Positions 10,118 through 19,486 of a DNA stretch of 64,000 bases are shown here, piece by piece. The notes under the pieces were generated by a model. It was not told the origin of the DNA. It worked only from the letters and a program-made list of their open reading frames with translations, and ran no database searches. Position 1 is the first letter of the stretch. Each line of letters begins with the position of its first letter. This DNA comes from Leptothoe kymatousa TAU-MAC 1615 (GTDB taxonomy: Bacteria; Cyanobacteriota; Cyanobacteriia; Phormidesmidales; Phormidesmidaceae), in NCBI RefSeq assembly GCF_018739865.1, contig NZ_JADOER010000012.1:236415-300414 (forward strand). The letters run 5' to 3'. Made by a program: the position numbers and the translations under genes.

Positions 10118-11593
10118 ATGCGACTAGACCTCAGAGAACTTAATTTAGGATCAGACTCTGCTGAGCGTGATATTAACCTCGGTCTGGCCGAATATTTCTA
10201 TGAGAACGTTACGTACCAAAAGTTTCTCAGTGGTCGTAAGACGATTTTGGTGGGTAATCGAGGTACGGGTAAAAGTGCCATTTTTAAGTACATTGCGGCC
10301 ACTGAAACCCGCAAGGGGCATTTAGTCCTTGAACTATCCCCTGAAGAATATTCCTATGAGCTACTGTCGGATCATCTGTCTAGTGAAGAGGATGGTTTTT
10401 GGCGTAAGCAAAGTGCCTACTCGGTAGCTTGGCAATATTTGCTCTATACACTAATTTTTAAAAAAATTGCCCAAACTAAGCGTGGTTTGCTTTTGGGGCC
10501 AACAAAAAATATTTACGATTATGCGTCGAGTCATCAGCTCTTTCAGCAAAATAGTTCCATCATTATTTTGGTGGACTATCTCAAGCGGATTGAGCAGGTA
10601 AAAACAGGTACCTATGCGGGGGGGCTGCGCAGTCAAGATCTACAGGCCCTCTATAGTCTTGAGGAAATTAAAACCTTGCTGCCCAGTTTGCAGGCGGTTC
10701 TCAACAATACCAAAATCAAAATTTTGATTGATGAGTTGGATAAGGGGTGGGATAACTCGGAAGATGCCAAGTTTTTTCTTGCTGGTCTATTTCAGGCAAC
10801 TCAGAAGCTGAATCTAATTAGTCCAAACCTTAGGGTTTATATCTCTATTCGTCAGGAGCTGTTTGATAATATTCCTCAGATTTATGAGGATGCTCAGAAA
10901 ATTCGTGAGGATGTGGAGGTGATTCGGTGGGGGAGAAATGAGCTGCTGGAGTTGATTGGGCGGCGGATCGTGCATTCGTTTCCCCAGGCCGCTCGCTTAG
11001 ATGCCCCCAAGCTCTGGCAATCTGTTTTTGTAGCGCAGATGCAGTCTAGCTGTACGGAAACGTTGGATTACATTATTGATCGCACACAGTTGCGACCTCG
11101 GGAGTTGCTCCAGTTTTGTAAGCTCTGTGCTGAACATATTGAGTATTCGTTGGCGGGGCGTCGCATTGATGAAGGTGCGATCGCAGCCGCAGAAGAATAC
11201 TATTCTGAACAAAAGACACGGGACCTAGCCTCAGAATACCGGTTTCAATATCCCCATCTACTAGACGTATTTGAAATTTTTCGAGGCAAGCGCAGCCACT
11301 ACGACAAAGAAGATCTAGACTACCTCCTGCTAGCAACGGTCTGTGGTGAGTACGACGTAGAACTGGCCAGTGGCTGGATTCTCGATATGGACTATCTAGA
11401 ACTTAAGCAAATTCTGTGGAAAATTGGCTTTTTAAAGGCCTGGGTACCCAGACGTACCAACCGCCGCACCAGCTTGTCTGGCGCATACCTAGGACACTAT
11501 GAAGTGCCCACTATTAACCTAGAAAACATCGAACGCTTTCGCATTCATCCAGCCTGTACCAGCTTTCTCCATCTCAAAGATATGTCCGTCTAG
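10118..11593 (+). CDS. P-loop ATPase, Sll1717 family (STAND/AAA-like)
   Basis: 491 residues from ATG 10118 (MRLDLRELNLGSDSAERD). The frame is open further upstream to 9965, but that stretch contains the terminator hairpin at 9990 and is unlike the family, so the later start is chosen. Seen: Walker A GNRGTGKS (46-53), a Walker B-like ILIDELDKGWD (about 203-213), a sensor-like YISIRQELFDNI, and TQLRPRELLQFCKL typical of the C-terminal helical part of this group. The fold resembles KAP/STAND NTPases, which often act as switches or in phage defence; no partner effector gene is adjacent, so function is unknown. No obvious membrane helix. Confidence 0.8.
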   Translation: MRLDLRELNLGSDSAERDINLGLAEYFYENVTYQKFLSGRKTILVGNRGTGKSAIFKYIAATETRKGHLVLELSPEEYSYELLSDHLSSEEDGFWRKQSAYSVAWQYLLYTLIFKKIAQTKRGLLLGPTKNIYDYASSHQLFQQNSSIIILVDYLKRIEQVKTGTYAGGLRSQDLQALYSLEEIKTLLPSLQAVLNNTKIKILIDELDKGWDNSEDAKFFLAGLFQATQKLNLISPNLRVYISIRQELFDNIPQIYEDAQKIREDVEVIRWGRNELLELIGRRIVHSFPQAARLDAPKLWQSVFVAQMQSSCTETLDYIIDRTQLRPRELLQFCKLCAEHIEYSLAGRRIDEGAIAAAEEYYSEQKTRDLASEYRFQYPHLLDVFEIFRGKRSHYDKEDLDYLLLATVCGEYDVELASGWILDMDYLELKQILWKIGFLKAWVPRRTNRRTSLSGAYLGHYEVPTINLENIERFRIHPACTSFLHLKDMSV

Positions 11594-11775
11594 ACAATGT
11601 CTGCCTAAACCACTGCTGTAGCCTATCGGTCGATGTATGGGAGCATATGATACCGCTATATGTGGTGAATCCAATCATTCTGGAGCACAATGCGGCCTGT
11701 CTTTGAATTGAGTTGGTTGTTCTCCCCTGTATGATTGCATCGGCATCATGTGGCTAACCTTGTAAAATCTACCCT

Positions 11776-12549
11776 ATGAGATGGAGAGCAACGCGTCCGA
11801 GCCACCCCATTGAACGTTGGATGCAATCAGTGCCTACATGGCTGGTTGTAACCCTAGCTGTGGTTTTGTTGCTAGCCCTCAAGATCCTAGCTGAGGCGCC
11901 CGAAATTCAGCAAATCATTGCACCCAAAATACAAGACCACCACTGGCAGCTAATTAGCACCCTGTTGAGCGATGTAGAGTCGATTGCAGCCGTCACCGCC
12001 GTCATTCTCTACATTAAGGGGGCACCCGAGCGGCGAGCTCAACGACATTATGAAGCTTGGCAAGTGATCGATATGGCCGCTGCCGCCAAAATGGAGGTGA
12101 GCTATGCACGGTATCAAGCCCTAGAAGCTCTTCATCGGGATGGCCTCTCGCTACAGCGCTTAGAAGCACCTAATGCCAACCTGGCCAGTATTTCATTGCC
12201 TAATGCAGAGCTCAGCCATTGCAATTTGTGTATGGCGAATTTGCAGCAGGCGAATCTGAGTGGGGCCAATCTGCAAGGGGCTAACTTGCAAGCGGCTGAT
12301 CTCCAAAATGCTAACCTGAAAGGCGCCAACCTTCAAGGCTGTAATTTGCAAGGGGCAAATTTGCGCAATGCAGAATTATGGCAGGTGAAGTGGTGGGACG
12401 CTGATCTGACTGAAGCCGAATTGTGGTGGGCAGAGTTGCACATTGAGGACTTGGAAGGGGCGCGATTGTGTGGCACCATCATGCCCGATGGTCAGCAACT
12501 GGATCGTGACTGTTCTGACCATGCTCCCCATGGTGAACCTTACGCCTAG
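11776..12549 (+). CDS. Membrane-anchored pentapeptide-repeat protein
   Basis: 257 residues. A hydrophobic segment (about 20-38, WLVVTLAVVLLLALKIL) and a second weaker one (about 72-84) suggest membrane anchoring, followed by a helical linker. Residues about 128-215 are pentapeptide repeats of the A(N/D)LXX type (QANLSGANLQGANLQAADLQ), which fold into a right-handed quadrilateral beta-helix. Pentapeptide proteins are abundant in cyanobacteria and mostly of unknown function. The stop overlaps the stop of the convergent DUF2811 gene by 4 bases. Confidence 0.85.
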   Translation: MRWRATRPSHPIERWMQSVPTWLVVTLAVVLLLALKILAEAPEIQQIIAPKIQDHHWQLISTLLSDVESIAAVTAVILYIKGAPERRAQRHYEAWQVIDMAAAAKMEVSYARYQALEALHRDGLSLQRLEAPNANLASISLPNAELSHCNLCMANLQQANLSGANLQGANLQAADLQNANLKGANLQGCNLQGANLRNAELWQVKWWDADLTEAELWWAELHIEDLEGARLCGTIMPDGQQLDRDCSDHAPHGEPYA

Positions 12550-12776
12550 GCAGGATAACTAAACAGACTATCCAGATAGAGACTGTTTACCCGGGGATGA
12601 TTCACCCCATTCTGCAACAAGAATAAAGACAGAGCAGCTTGCATCATGCGTTCCTGGCTCCACATTTCATGGGTCTTGAGATAATCCTGAATGGATGTGT
12701 ATAGGTCTTCAGGAATTTCCACCATGAGACTGACAGTAACTGCACCTGGAGTCATAAGCGATAGCGCCCCTTGCAT
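12546..12776 (-). CDS. DUF2811 family small protein
   Basis: 76 residues matching the cyanobacterial DUF2811 pattern: VEIPEDLYTSIQDYLKTH, then QAALSLFLLQNG and YLDSLF near the C-terminus. The layout recalls small DNA-binding or antitoxin-like folds, but no function is established. The start may be ATG 12776 or ATG 12755 (MTPGAVTVSLMVEIPED); the family core begins only at the latter's residue 8. Confidence 0.8.
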   Translation of the reverse strand: MQGALSLMTPGAVTVSLMVEIPEDLYTSIQDYLKTHEMWSQERMMQAALSLFLLQNGVNHPRVNSLYLDSLFSYPA

Positions 12777-13535
12777 ACAAAATTTGAGTGCTTCATACTT
12801 TTCTCCCCCCTCGCAAGGGCATTGGCAAACATGCTAGGAATCGCTGAAAGCCCTTGCTGGCAGGAAGATTGAAGGTATGTGAAGCAGTGGAGCTTCATTG
12901 TGCAGGACCCCAACAAAATTAGCAATGGCCCTCAGCCCCCCATTTCTGTCTAAGAAATAAAAAAGACTAACGAAGTCAAGCGGGCTAGAAGCGTATTTTT
13001 GTTGTGAAAGTTTACAAAATGAGAAGGGTACTGCAGCACTTTGAGTTTTCCACAGAATCTTTCAACTTGCCTGGTTCAAAGGTTGGGTTGTGGAAAACTT
13101 GCGATTAAATGTGGAAAACCTGAGGAAAATTCTGGGGAAATTAGGGCTGTTTATTAAAAAAAATGATTTTGTGAATTTGTAGTAATGCTTTGGGTATTGG
13201 ACGTTGTCTAACCGTGCTTTTTAAGCAGATTAAAACCCTTCTCTTATAAGGGGTATGGTGATTTTTATGCGAATCTTCTTCAGTATGTCTGCACTATAAA
13301 AATGTAAAAATATTGCATAAAGATTGGCTGATTGTAGGTGACACCCCGGAGGTCGATGTGAGCACAATCAGGTCTATGGCGTTGCTGCTCCTTAGGATGC
13401 TTCTGCTGCCCACATCTGAGTGATTTACTCCATTGGGTTGATTGCGGCATCCTATGCATCAGGAAAGGAAAGGCCGTACGGCTTTCTTTGCTGCTAAAAA
13501 TATCGCCTTAAAATCTAAAGGCGTTGGTAAGTGTT
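12777..13535. other. Non-coding region between divergent genes with DnaA-box cluster
   Basis: About 760 bases without a gene, AT-rich in the middle. It contains the DnaA-box cluster listed separately. To its right are an A-run (about 13156-13163) and a long AT-rich stretch to about 13325 that would suit a DNA-unwinding element. Two small hairpins lie near the right end: one around AAAGGCCGTACGGCTTT (about 13468-13484) and one at 13504-13523 (CGCCTT/AAGGCG arms) just before the pentapeptide gene. Confidence 0.6.
13046..13129. other. Candidate replication origin: cluster of DnaA boxes
   Basis: Three perfect TTTTCCACA boxes, the form described for cyanobacterial DnaA: 13046-13054 on the plus strand, and 13089-13097 and 13110-13118 on the minus strand (TGTGGAAAA). 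A fourth site at 13121-13129 has one mismatch (TGAGGAAAA). All lie within 84 bases of non-coding DNA flanked by AT-rich sequence. Neither dnaA nor dnaN is in this window, so the assignment rests on the boxes alone. Confidence 0.55.
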
Positions 13536-14474
13536 ATGGCTGATGGTTGGGGGAATGCCTCAATAGCTCATTCAACAAAGCAATATTTAGTAAAACAATC
13601 TCCTTCAGTCGGCTCTTTAAGTCGGGAGGGTGTGTGTTTGCGTGGAGCTAATCTACAAGCTCAAAACTTTCAGCGTGTTGATCTGACAGGGGCTGACTTA
13701 CGAGGCGCTAATTTAAATCATGCATGTCTGATTGATTCGCATTTATCGGATGCCAAGCTATGTGGAGCCACGTTAGTGCAAGCTGACCTAACGGCTGCTA
13801 GTTTGAGGCGTGCTGATCTGGTAGGCGCTGTGCTGATGTCAGCTGTGTTACCCCAAGCTAGATTGTGTCAGGCTAATTTGGCCGGTGCCAATCTTACGGA
13901 AGCCGATTTGGATGGCGCTAACCTCAGGGCGGCCGATTTACGATATGCGATGCTACGGCGAGCTAGTTTAGTCATGGGAGACGTCAGTCGAGCTAATTTT
14001 CGCCATGTGAGTGCTAATGGGGCAGAGCTTTACGGTTTAGAAGGGAATGGTACTGATTGGGCATCTGCCCAGCTGCAGGGCTGCGACTTACGCCAAGCTA
14101 GGTTTTCTCAATCCAAACTGTGCAATGCAATTTTGACTAACGCTAATTTGAATGGCGCGATGTTAGTGGAAATACAAGCCCAGGGGGCTAGCTTGGAACG
14201 GGCCAATTTGAGCTGGGCCTATTTGAGCCATGTTAATTTCAGAGGGGTTAATCTCTCTAGCGCTACTCTGTGGCACACCATTCTGATTGAGGCTGAGCTA
14301 TCTGGGGCCAACTTACACAATACTGTTTTGGACCATGCCACTTTGCGGCGATGTTCGCTACAAGATATTAGTTGGCACCAGGTCTCTGTCCAGGGAACTC
14401 ATTTTGAGCAAGGTGCAGGGTTATCTGGTCAGGACAAGGCAATGCTGCGTTCTCGTGGTGCAATTGTCGATTAA
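13536..14474 (+). CDS. Pentapeptide-repeat protein
   Basis: 312 residues from ATG 13536; an in-frame TTG at 13524 would add four residues but falls at the edge of a hairpin. Almost the whole chain from about residue 35 to 285 is A(N/D)LXX repeats (RGANLNHACLIDSHLSDAKL and onward), with Cys at many repeat positions (CLRGANL, HACLID, KLCGATL, RLCQANL). No signal peptide or membrane helix is seen, so it is probably soluble, unlike the membrane-anchored relative at 11776. Function unknown. Its stop overlaps the convergent methyltransferase gene by 4 bases. Confidence 0.85.
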   Translation: MADGWGNASIAHSTKQYLVKQSPSVGSLSREGVCLRGANLQAQNFQRVDLTGADLRGANLNHACLIDSHLSDAKLCGATLVQADLTAASLRRADLVGAVLMSAVLPQARLCQANLAGANLTEADLDGANLRAADLRYAMLRRASLVMGDVSRANFRHVSANGAELYGLEGNGTDWASAQLQGCDLRQARFSQSKLCNAILTNANLNGAMLVEIQAQGASLERANLSWAYLSHVNFRGVNLSSATLWHTILIEAELSGANLHNTVLDHATLRRCSLQDISWHQVSVQGTHFEQGAGLSGQDKAMLRSRGAIVD

Positions 14475-15175
14475 TGCTCTCGCCAAATACGATATACAGT
14501 GCCTTTTACGAGTGGCTGTTGTGGACGTTCCAGCGTAGTGGCCATCGCCTCAAATGCAAAGCCGTGTTCCGATAATGCGCTCTGAAATTCTTCTTTTTGG
14601 GGACGGTCTGGGTCTGAAAGCCAACATTCGCCTGTAGGGCCCATGACCGTATTCAGTAAATTCAATAAGGGCGAGATGTTGCGACTTTCGTAAATAACAT
14701 CTGCGGCTAATATGAGGGGTACAGTCATGTTTTTGGGGGGATATCGCCAATCTAATGGCAGGGTGTGAAACTGCCTTAATCCATTAATTTGAGCATTTTT
14801 AGCGGCAAATTTTAGTGCTGCTGCATCGTAGTCGCTAAAGGTAACTTCCATGCCTAGGGCTAACGCAATGAGCCCTGTTACCCCCAATCCACAGCCTACT
14901 TCCAGCACCTTGATGCCTTCAGGCCAAGGTTGTTGGGCTAAAGCTCGTCCCAGCATGAGTGCGGAGGGCCATAGCTCTGCCCAGTAGGGCATATATTCAT
15001 CTTGGGCAAAGGCAGCGTGGGTCGAAGGATGATCTAGCAGAGAATCAATACTCGTGGGCAACACAATGCGAAATTGTCGTATGTTCCCTGTATGAAATGG
15101 AATGTCAATGACGGTCTCAACGGTGGGTTCCAGCAGTTCATCTGGGGTGGTGTGCAAAAATGGCTGGGGCGTCAT
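14471..15175 (-). CDS. Class I SAM-dependent methyltransferase, METTL21/lysine-methyltransferase type
   Basis: 234 residues. The SAM-binding glycine loop is LEVGCGLGVTG (91-101), preceded by YMPYWAELWPSA (61-72), the hallmark of the METTL21/nicotinamide-N-methyltransferase-like family (PF10294), and followed by FSDYDAAALKFAAKNAQING and ILAADVIYE. Members methylate protein lysines or small molecules; the target here is unknown. The gene overlaps the upstream RNase gene by 4 bases (15172-15175), so translation is probably coupled to it. Confidence 0.85.
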   Translation of the reverse strand: MTPQPFLHTTPDELLEPTVETVIDIPFHTGNIRQFRIVLPTSIDSLLDHPSTHAAFAQDEYMPYWAELWPSALMLGRALAQQPWPEGIKVLEVGCGLGVTGLIALALGMEVTFSDYDAAALKFAAKNAQINGLRQFHTLPLDWRYPPKNMTVPLILAADVIYESRNISPLLNLLNTVMGPTGECWLSDPDRPQKEEFQSALSEHGFAFEAMATTLERPQQPLVKGTVYRIWREH

Positions 15176-17232
15176 GCTACTGCTTCATTTGCCACAATTG
15201 CATCGGTTACCAACTCTAATCGAATAAAATCTTGTCTTGGGTTGGCATGGACAACTCTGATGTCAAATCTTGCGCCTAGGGTAGGATTGCTATCAAAACG
15301 CATCGCTAGTTCCAACCCTAAATCTTCGATCATGACCAGTCCGAGACTTTCATGTTCTCGCAACCAGCGCAACAACATTGCTGACCAGCTTTGTTTGCCC
15401 TGGCGGCGCAAAAATTCTAATGCCCAGTATCGTTTGGTTTGTCTCTCTACTGTCACGGCTTCATAGGCTGCTGTGGAGACGCCTTGGGTCAGTTCTGTCA
15501 TCTCTTCTGGAGAAAATGGAAGAGATTCTCCTCTGAGATGTGCCTTTAGTTGAAAATGGGCTAATAAATCTGTGTAACGGCGAATGGGAGAAGTTACTTG
15601 GCTGTAATAATCTAGGCCAAGGGTGGCATGTCGAGCTGGATTAATGCCCATCTCACTGCGGGGCATGCAACGCCGAATTGCCGAATCTCTCACCCAGCCG
15701 GTTGGTAGTTGTAAGAGTTCATTATCTGAGGGGAGTTCTGGTTCTGGCTGACTACGAAATGGAATGGCCAGGGCATTGGCTTCGCCATAGCGAGCGGCCA
15801 CTTCCCCTGTCAAAATCATCATTTCTGCAACGGTTTGGCGAGACTGGGAATTTTCTAAAACATCAATCGTAATCTCTTCGTTGATTACCTTGATGGAAGA
15901 TTCCGGCATATTAATAGAGATAGCCCCTTGGGATTTTCTCCATTGTCTGCGCTGTTTGGCCCAGTCTGCGATCGCATTTAGCTCTGTTTCTGCGGTTAGC
16001 CCTAGCTCTAGCATCTCATCCACATCTTCATAGGTGAGGCGATAGGTGGGCTTAATGCAGCTAGCTCGAATGGTGTAGTCTTCTACAGCGCCTGCCTCAC
16101 TGAGAACAATGCCAAAACTCAGGGCGCAGCATAGTTCCCCTTGGCGTAGACTCATGGGCCCCGTGGCCAAGGCCTCCGGAAACATGGGGATCATGCCCGT
16201 TGGCAAATAGACAGTAGTACACCGGCGACGGGCTTCTAAATCGATATCGTCCCCAGGCAAAAGCCAGCGGGTGGGGTCCGCAATGTGTACCCAAATGCGG
16301 GGGCGGCCATCAGGTAATGTTTCTAGGCTCAAGCCGTCATCGATTTCGCGCGTGCTTTCATCATCGATGGTATAGACCTTCAAATGTGTTAGGTCCAGCC
16401 GGTCTGTATCTGCATCAGGTGGTGGATTATCGATGCGCTGCTGAACCATGGCATTGATCTCATCAGGGATATAAACCGGAATCTGACTACGCCGCAGTGC
16501 TAGATTTTCGTGAGGGCTCCATAGCCCTAGATCCACTAAAAGCTGAAAAGCATTTTCCGCGTCTGTGCCATACTCTAATGCGGTCAGAATCTCTTGAGCC
16601 GCAACTTTTTGGGAGCAGTCTTCCCCTAGGGTAGCGTAGCGCTCTAATAAATCTAGCCGAGGACGATCTGGTTTTTCCCACCGATGGTCGTTTTCCAGCG
16701 CTTCAGCGTTTTCAGTGTCAGGGCTAAGAGCTTCTAATTTTTGACGCGATCGCGTCAAAAAACCTTCCCATTCCAATTTACGAGCAGCTTCACGGGCCTG
16801 TTGGTGCCGCACCTCATCCACCTGCTTTACCGACCGAGGCTCGTAATGATCTCCCTTACGTTTGAAAAAAACTTTATCGCCATTCAGTAGGCAATAGGCG
16901 GCGTAGCAGAGGGAAGGCGTTTGTTCTGAAAACAGTAGTAAAGCCAAAGAAGCCGGGTCAGTAGACTCCCCAGCTTCCTGTAAAAACTCCCAAGCCACCT
17001 CAAGGCTGTCAGGATCAATATTCGGCTCCGCTTCAGCCCAAAAGCTAGCAATATCTGAGGACTGATAGCTACCGTTATCGACGATATAGGTGATCTGACG
17101 AGGGTGTAGAACATGGGACTGACCGTTGCCATCGATCACTACCCAATTTTTCTTACCTTCTGGGCGATCAGTTACCCCCAGTCGGGGGATTCCCTGTACC
17201 TTAAACTCGATCAGCGTTCCCTTTTCCACCAA
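15172..17232 (-). CDS. RNase II/RNase R family 3'-5' exoribonuclease (RNB domain)
   Basis: 686 residues. The N-terminal part resembles a small beta-barrel RNA-binding domain, then comes the RNB catalytic domain (about 270-590) with DDESTREIDDGLSLE at about residue 290, holding the metal-binding Asp cluster. RWVHIADPTRW-type and SPIRRYTDLLAHFQL motifs follow, and the C-terminus looks S1-like. Cyanobacterial members are called Rnb, RNase R or Zam. It sits directly after rpmG and rpsR on the same strand, a common cyanobacterial order that links it to translation or RNA turnover, and overlaps the methyltransferase gene behind it. Confidence 0.92.
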   Translation of the reverse strand: MVEKGTLIEFKVQGIPRLGVTDRPEGKKNWVVIDGNGQSHVLHPRQITYIVDNGSYQSSDIASFWAEAEPNIDPDSLEVAWEFLQEAGESTDPASLALLLFSEQTPSLCYAAYCLLNGDKVFFKRKGDHYEPRSVKQVDEVRHQQAREAARKLEWEGFLTRSRQKLEALSPDTENAEALENDHRWEKPDRPRLDLLERYATLGEDCSQKVAAQEILTALEYGTDAENAFQLLVDLGLWSPHENLALRRSQIPVYIPDEINAMVQQRIDNPPPDADTDRLDLTHLKVYTIDDESTREIDDGLSLETLPDGRPRIWVHIADPTRWLLPGDDIDLEARRRCTTVYLPTGMIPMFPEALATGPMSLRQGELCCALSFGIVLSEAGAVEDYTIRASCIKPTYRLTYEDVDEMLELGLTAETELNAIADWAKQRRQWRKSQGAISINMPESSIKVINEEITIDVLENSQSRQTVAEMMILTGEVAARYGEANALAIPFRSQPEPELPSDNELLQLPTGWVRDSAIRRCMPRSEMGINPARHATLGLDYYSQVTSPIRRYTDLLAHFQLKAHLRGESLPFSPEEMTELTQGVSTAAYEAVTVERQTKRYWALEFLRRQGKQSWSAMLLRWLREHESLGLVMIEDLGLELAMRFDSNPTLGARFDIRVVHANPRQDFIRLELVTDAIVANEAVA

Positions 17233-17311
17233 CCTAGATCCTTGCCCCTATGGTTTTATCGTTGGCCTTACAACAACTCTAAATGCACTCTGTCAGAAGG
17301 CAATATCACTA

Positions 17312-17339
17312 CGATGTGATTGCATAATTCATCACATCG
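17312..17339. repeat. Short inverted repeat between rpsR and the RNase gene
   Basis: Nine-base arms CGATGTGAT and ATCACATCG around a 10-base centre. It contains TGTGA and TCACA half-sites but 12 bases apart, not the 6 of a CRP site, and has no T-run. It could be a processing or attenuating hairpin between rpsR and the exoribonuclease gene. Confidence 0.5.
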
Positions 17340-17370
17340 ACAATTTCACCTTAAGCAGCTTCCGTTATGT

Positions 17371-17586
17371 TTAGCCTTCACGGTTCACATATGGAAGCAG
17401 TGCCAATGTGCGCGCGCGCTTAATGGCAACTGTCAAATCTCGTTGTTGCTTGGCTGTTAATCCCGTAATTCGGCGAGGCAAAATCTTGCCACGCTCTGTA
17501 ATAAATTTGCGTAGCAAATCAACATCCTTATAATCAATTTTTTCTTCGGGCTTAATAGGAGATACCCGACGGCGGAAATAAGCCAT
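17371..17586 (-). CDS. rpsR: 30S ribosomal protein S18
   Basis: 71 residues, the normal length. Seen: [38 protein letters not shown] and [19 protein letters not shown], all diagnostic of bS18. It binds the platform of the small ribosomal subunit. It follows rpmG by 8 bases, the same rpl33-rps18 pair found in plastid genomes. Confidence 0.97.
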   Translation of the reverse strand: MAYFRRRVSPIKPEEKIDYKDVDLLRKFITERGKILPRRITGLTAKQQRDLTVAIKRARTLALLPYVNREG

Positions 17587-17594
17587 AGTATTTG

Positions 17595-17783
17595 CTACTT
17601 AATCTCTTTGTGAACAGTGTGAGTGTTGCAATGGGTACAGAACTTTTTCAGTTCTAAACGGCCGGTAGTATTCCGACGATTTTTCTGAGTGGTGTAGCGA
17701 GAAACCCCTTTAGATCGCTTATTGGGGTTGCTACGACACTCCGTACATTCCAACGTAATGATAATGCGGACGCCTTTTGCCAT
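17595..17783 (-). CDS. rpmG: 50S ribosomal protein L33
   Basis: 62 residues. [36 protein letters not shown] and [14 protein letters not shown] match bL33. Both CxxC pairs (CTEC and CTHC) are intact, so this is the zinc-binding form. It is the first gene of the rpmG-rpsR-RNase-methyltransferase block and probably carries its promoter in the 17784-17899 stretch. Confidence 0.97.
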   Translation of the reverse strand: MAKGVRIIITLECTECRSNPNKRSKGVSRYTTQKNRRNTTGRLELKKFCTHCNTHTVHKEIK

Positions 17784-17899
17784 GATCGATGGTGCTAGCT
17801 AGCAATTATTGACACAGGGGATCTATGATGTCACATCGGCACTGGCAGATGCAAGGGGTATCAGGTTTTTCCATCTGTAGGATGTGACTAAATTCAATA

Positions 17900-17943
17900 A
17901 ACCCCAATGGGCATGGTTAATATCAACCATGCCCATTGGGGTT
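17900..17943 (-). terminator. Strong terminator hairpin after glmM
   Basis: Perfect 19-base arms (17900-17918 and 17925-17943) with a 6-base loop, starting 38 bases after the glmM stop on the minus strand; the transcript then reads TTATTGAATTTAG. It separates glmM from rpmG. Confidence 0.85.
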
Positions 17944-17981
17944 GGACACCTAATCTGGTGCTTAGCAGTCTGTATATGTTC

Positions 17982-19412
17982 CTAATCGGCCAAATGTTTG
18001 GCCACTGCATCGGCCAGGGTATCGGTCCAGTGGTTTACCAATGCCGCGTCAGCGGCTTCCACCATCACACGAATGACGGGCTCTGTCCCGGAGGCCCTGA
18101 CCAAAACGCGTCCCTGGTCACCCATGGCAGATTCAGCCTTGCTAATCATAGTTTGAACCGGTTCACAATCAGCCCAAGTTTTGCGCTTCTCCCGGCTATC
18201 GACCCGCACATTTTTGAGTCGCTGTGGATAGGGCGCAAAACTTTGATCAATTAATGTGGGCAGGCAGCACTCTGCCTGCTTAAGCCAGTTAGCTAAATGT
18301 AGAGCCGTGAGAATGCCATCTCCAGTCAAACTGTAGTGATGGCAAAGAATATGGCCTGATTGCTCGCCGCCGAGCATGGCACCGCGAGCTACCATTTCGG
18401 CATGAACATGTTGATCACCCACTTTCGTTCTGACCAACTTGCCCCCCAGTTTTTCCCAAGCCCGTTCGAAGCCTAAGTTGGCCATGACCGTTGAGATAAT
18501 GGTGTCGTCTGGCAACTGCCCTTGCTGCTGCAGGGTTTGCCCCCAGAAATACAAAATATAGTCGCCATTAACGACCCGACCTTGGCGATCAACGGCCATT
18601 ACTCGGTCGGCATCTCCATCAAAGGCAAATCCGATGTCTGCCTCATGTTCCGCGACAGCTGCTTGTAAAGAAGCTAAATGGGTGGAGCCGCAATTTACGT
18701 TGATCCGATTACCGTCTGCATTGCCATGGATAATAATGACATCGGCCCCTGTTGCTTCAAAAACAGTTTGGGCCACTTGGGTGGCAGCGCCCCACGCTAA
18801 ATCTAAAACGATGCGCATTCCACTCAAATAGTGTTGAGTGGCAAAGGGTTGATGCAGGAAGTCAACGTAGTGCTTGACTAGCTCTGGACGCTGCTTGGTG
18901 ATACCCCATTGATTACCAGGGTTAAAGATGCCGGGACATGTACCCTGACGCAGTGCTTGTTCGATGTTGGCCTGTAGTTTTTTATCTAATTTGGTGCCAT
19001 TAGCGCCAAAAAACTTGATGCCATTATCGGCGGGCGGGTTGTGGCTGGCTGAAATCATGATGCCGCCAGCGGTTGACTCATCGGCTGCCATATAGGCAAC
19101 AGCCGCAGTGGGGCAAAGCCCCATATCCCACACCTCAATGCCAGCGGATGTGAGCCCTGCCCCCAGCGCCGCTGCAATCATTGGGCTTGAGTTGCGAGAA
19201 TCTTGGCCGAGAACGATGGCCCCCGACTGTTGCTGGCGTAAAATTTGGCCCGCCCAAAAGCCTACTTGCAGTGCTAAGGGGGCTGTAAGTAGTTCCCCTG
19301 CTCGACTGCGGATTCCATCGGTCCCAAACAAGGGTGTGGTTGGCAAATCTAGAGGTTGCCAACCGGTTCCTAAAAAGGTTGCCTGTTGAGGCCTGGAAGG
19401 AGACATAACCAT
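17982..19412 (-). CDS. glmM: Phosphoglucosamine mutase
   Basis: 476 residues from ATG 19412, chosen because GGAG stands 8 bases upstream; the frame is open to GTG 19433. It converts glucosamine-6-phosphate to glucosamine-1-phosphate for UDP-GlcNAc, peptidoglycan and LPS. Seen: [13 protein letters not shown] near the N-terminus, the active phosphoserine loop [17 protein letters not shown] (about 120-136), metal-binding DGDADR (about 260), sugar-binding GEQSGH and the phosphate-binding [13 protein letters not shown] near the C-terminus. All catalytic blocks are intact. Confidence 0.95.
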   Translation of the reverse strand: MVMSPSRPQQATFLGTGWQPLDLPTTPLFGTDGIRSRAGELLTAPLALQVGFWAGQILRQQQSGAIVLGQDSRNSSPMIAAALGAGLTSAGIEVWDMGLCPTAAVAYMAADESTAGGIMISASHNPPADNGIKFFGANGTKLDKKLQANIEQALRQGTCPGIFNPGNQWGITKQRPELVKHYVDFLHQPFATQHYLSGMRIVLDLAWGAATQVAQTVFEATGADVIIIHGNADGNRINVNCGSTHLASLQAAVAEHEADIGFAFDGDADRVMAVDRQGRVVNGDYILYFWGQTLQQQGQLPDDTIISTVMANLGFERAWEKLGGKLVRTKVGDQHVHAEMVARGAMLGGEQSGHILCHHYSLTGDGILTALHLANWLKQAECCLPTLIDQSFAPYPQRLKNVRVDSREKRKTWADCEPVQTMISKAESAMGDQGRVLVRASGTEPVIRVMVEAADAALVNHWTDTLADAVAKHLAD

Positions 19413-19486
19413 ACTTGACACTCCAAACGACACACACTCAAAGTGGAGAATAACATTTGCAAGTTTCTATTAGCTGTAGCCTACCC

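Noticed and set aside
17312..17339. Possible CRP-type operator between rpsR and the RNase gene
   Set aside because: TGTGA and TCACA half-sites are 12 bases apart in place of 6, so it is listed only as an inverted repeat.
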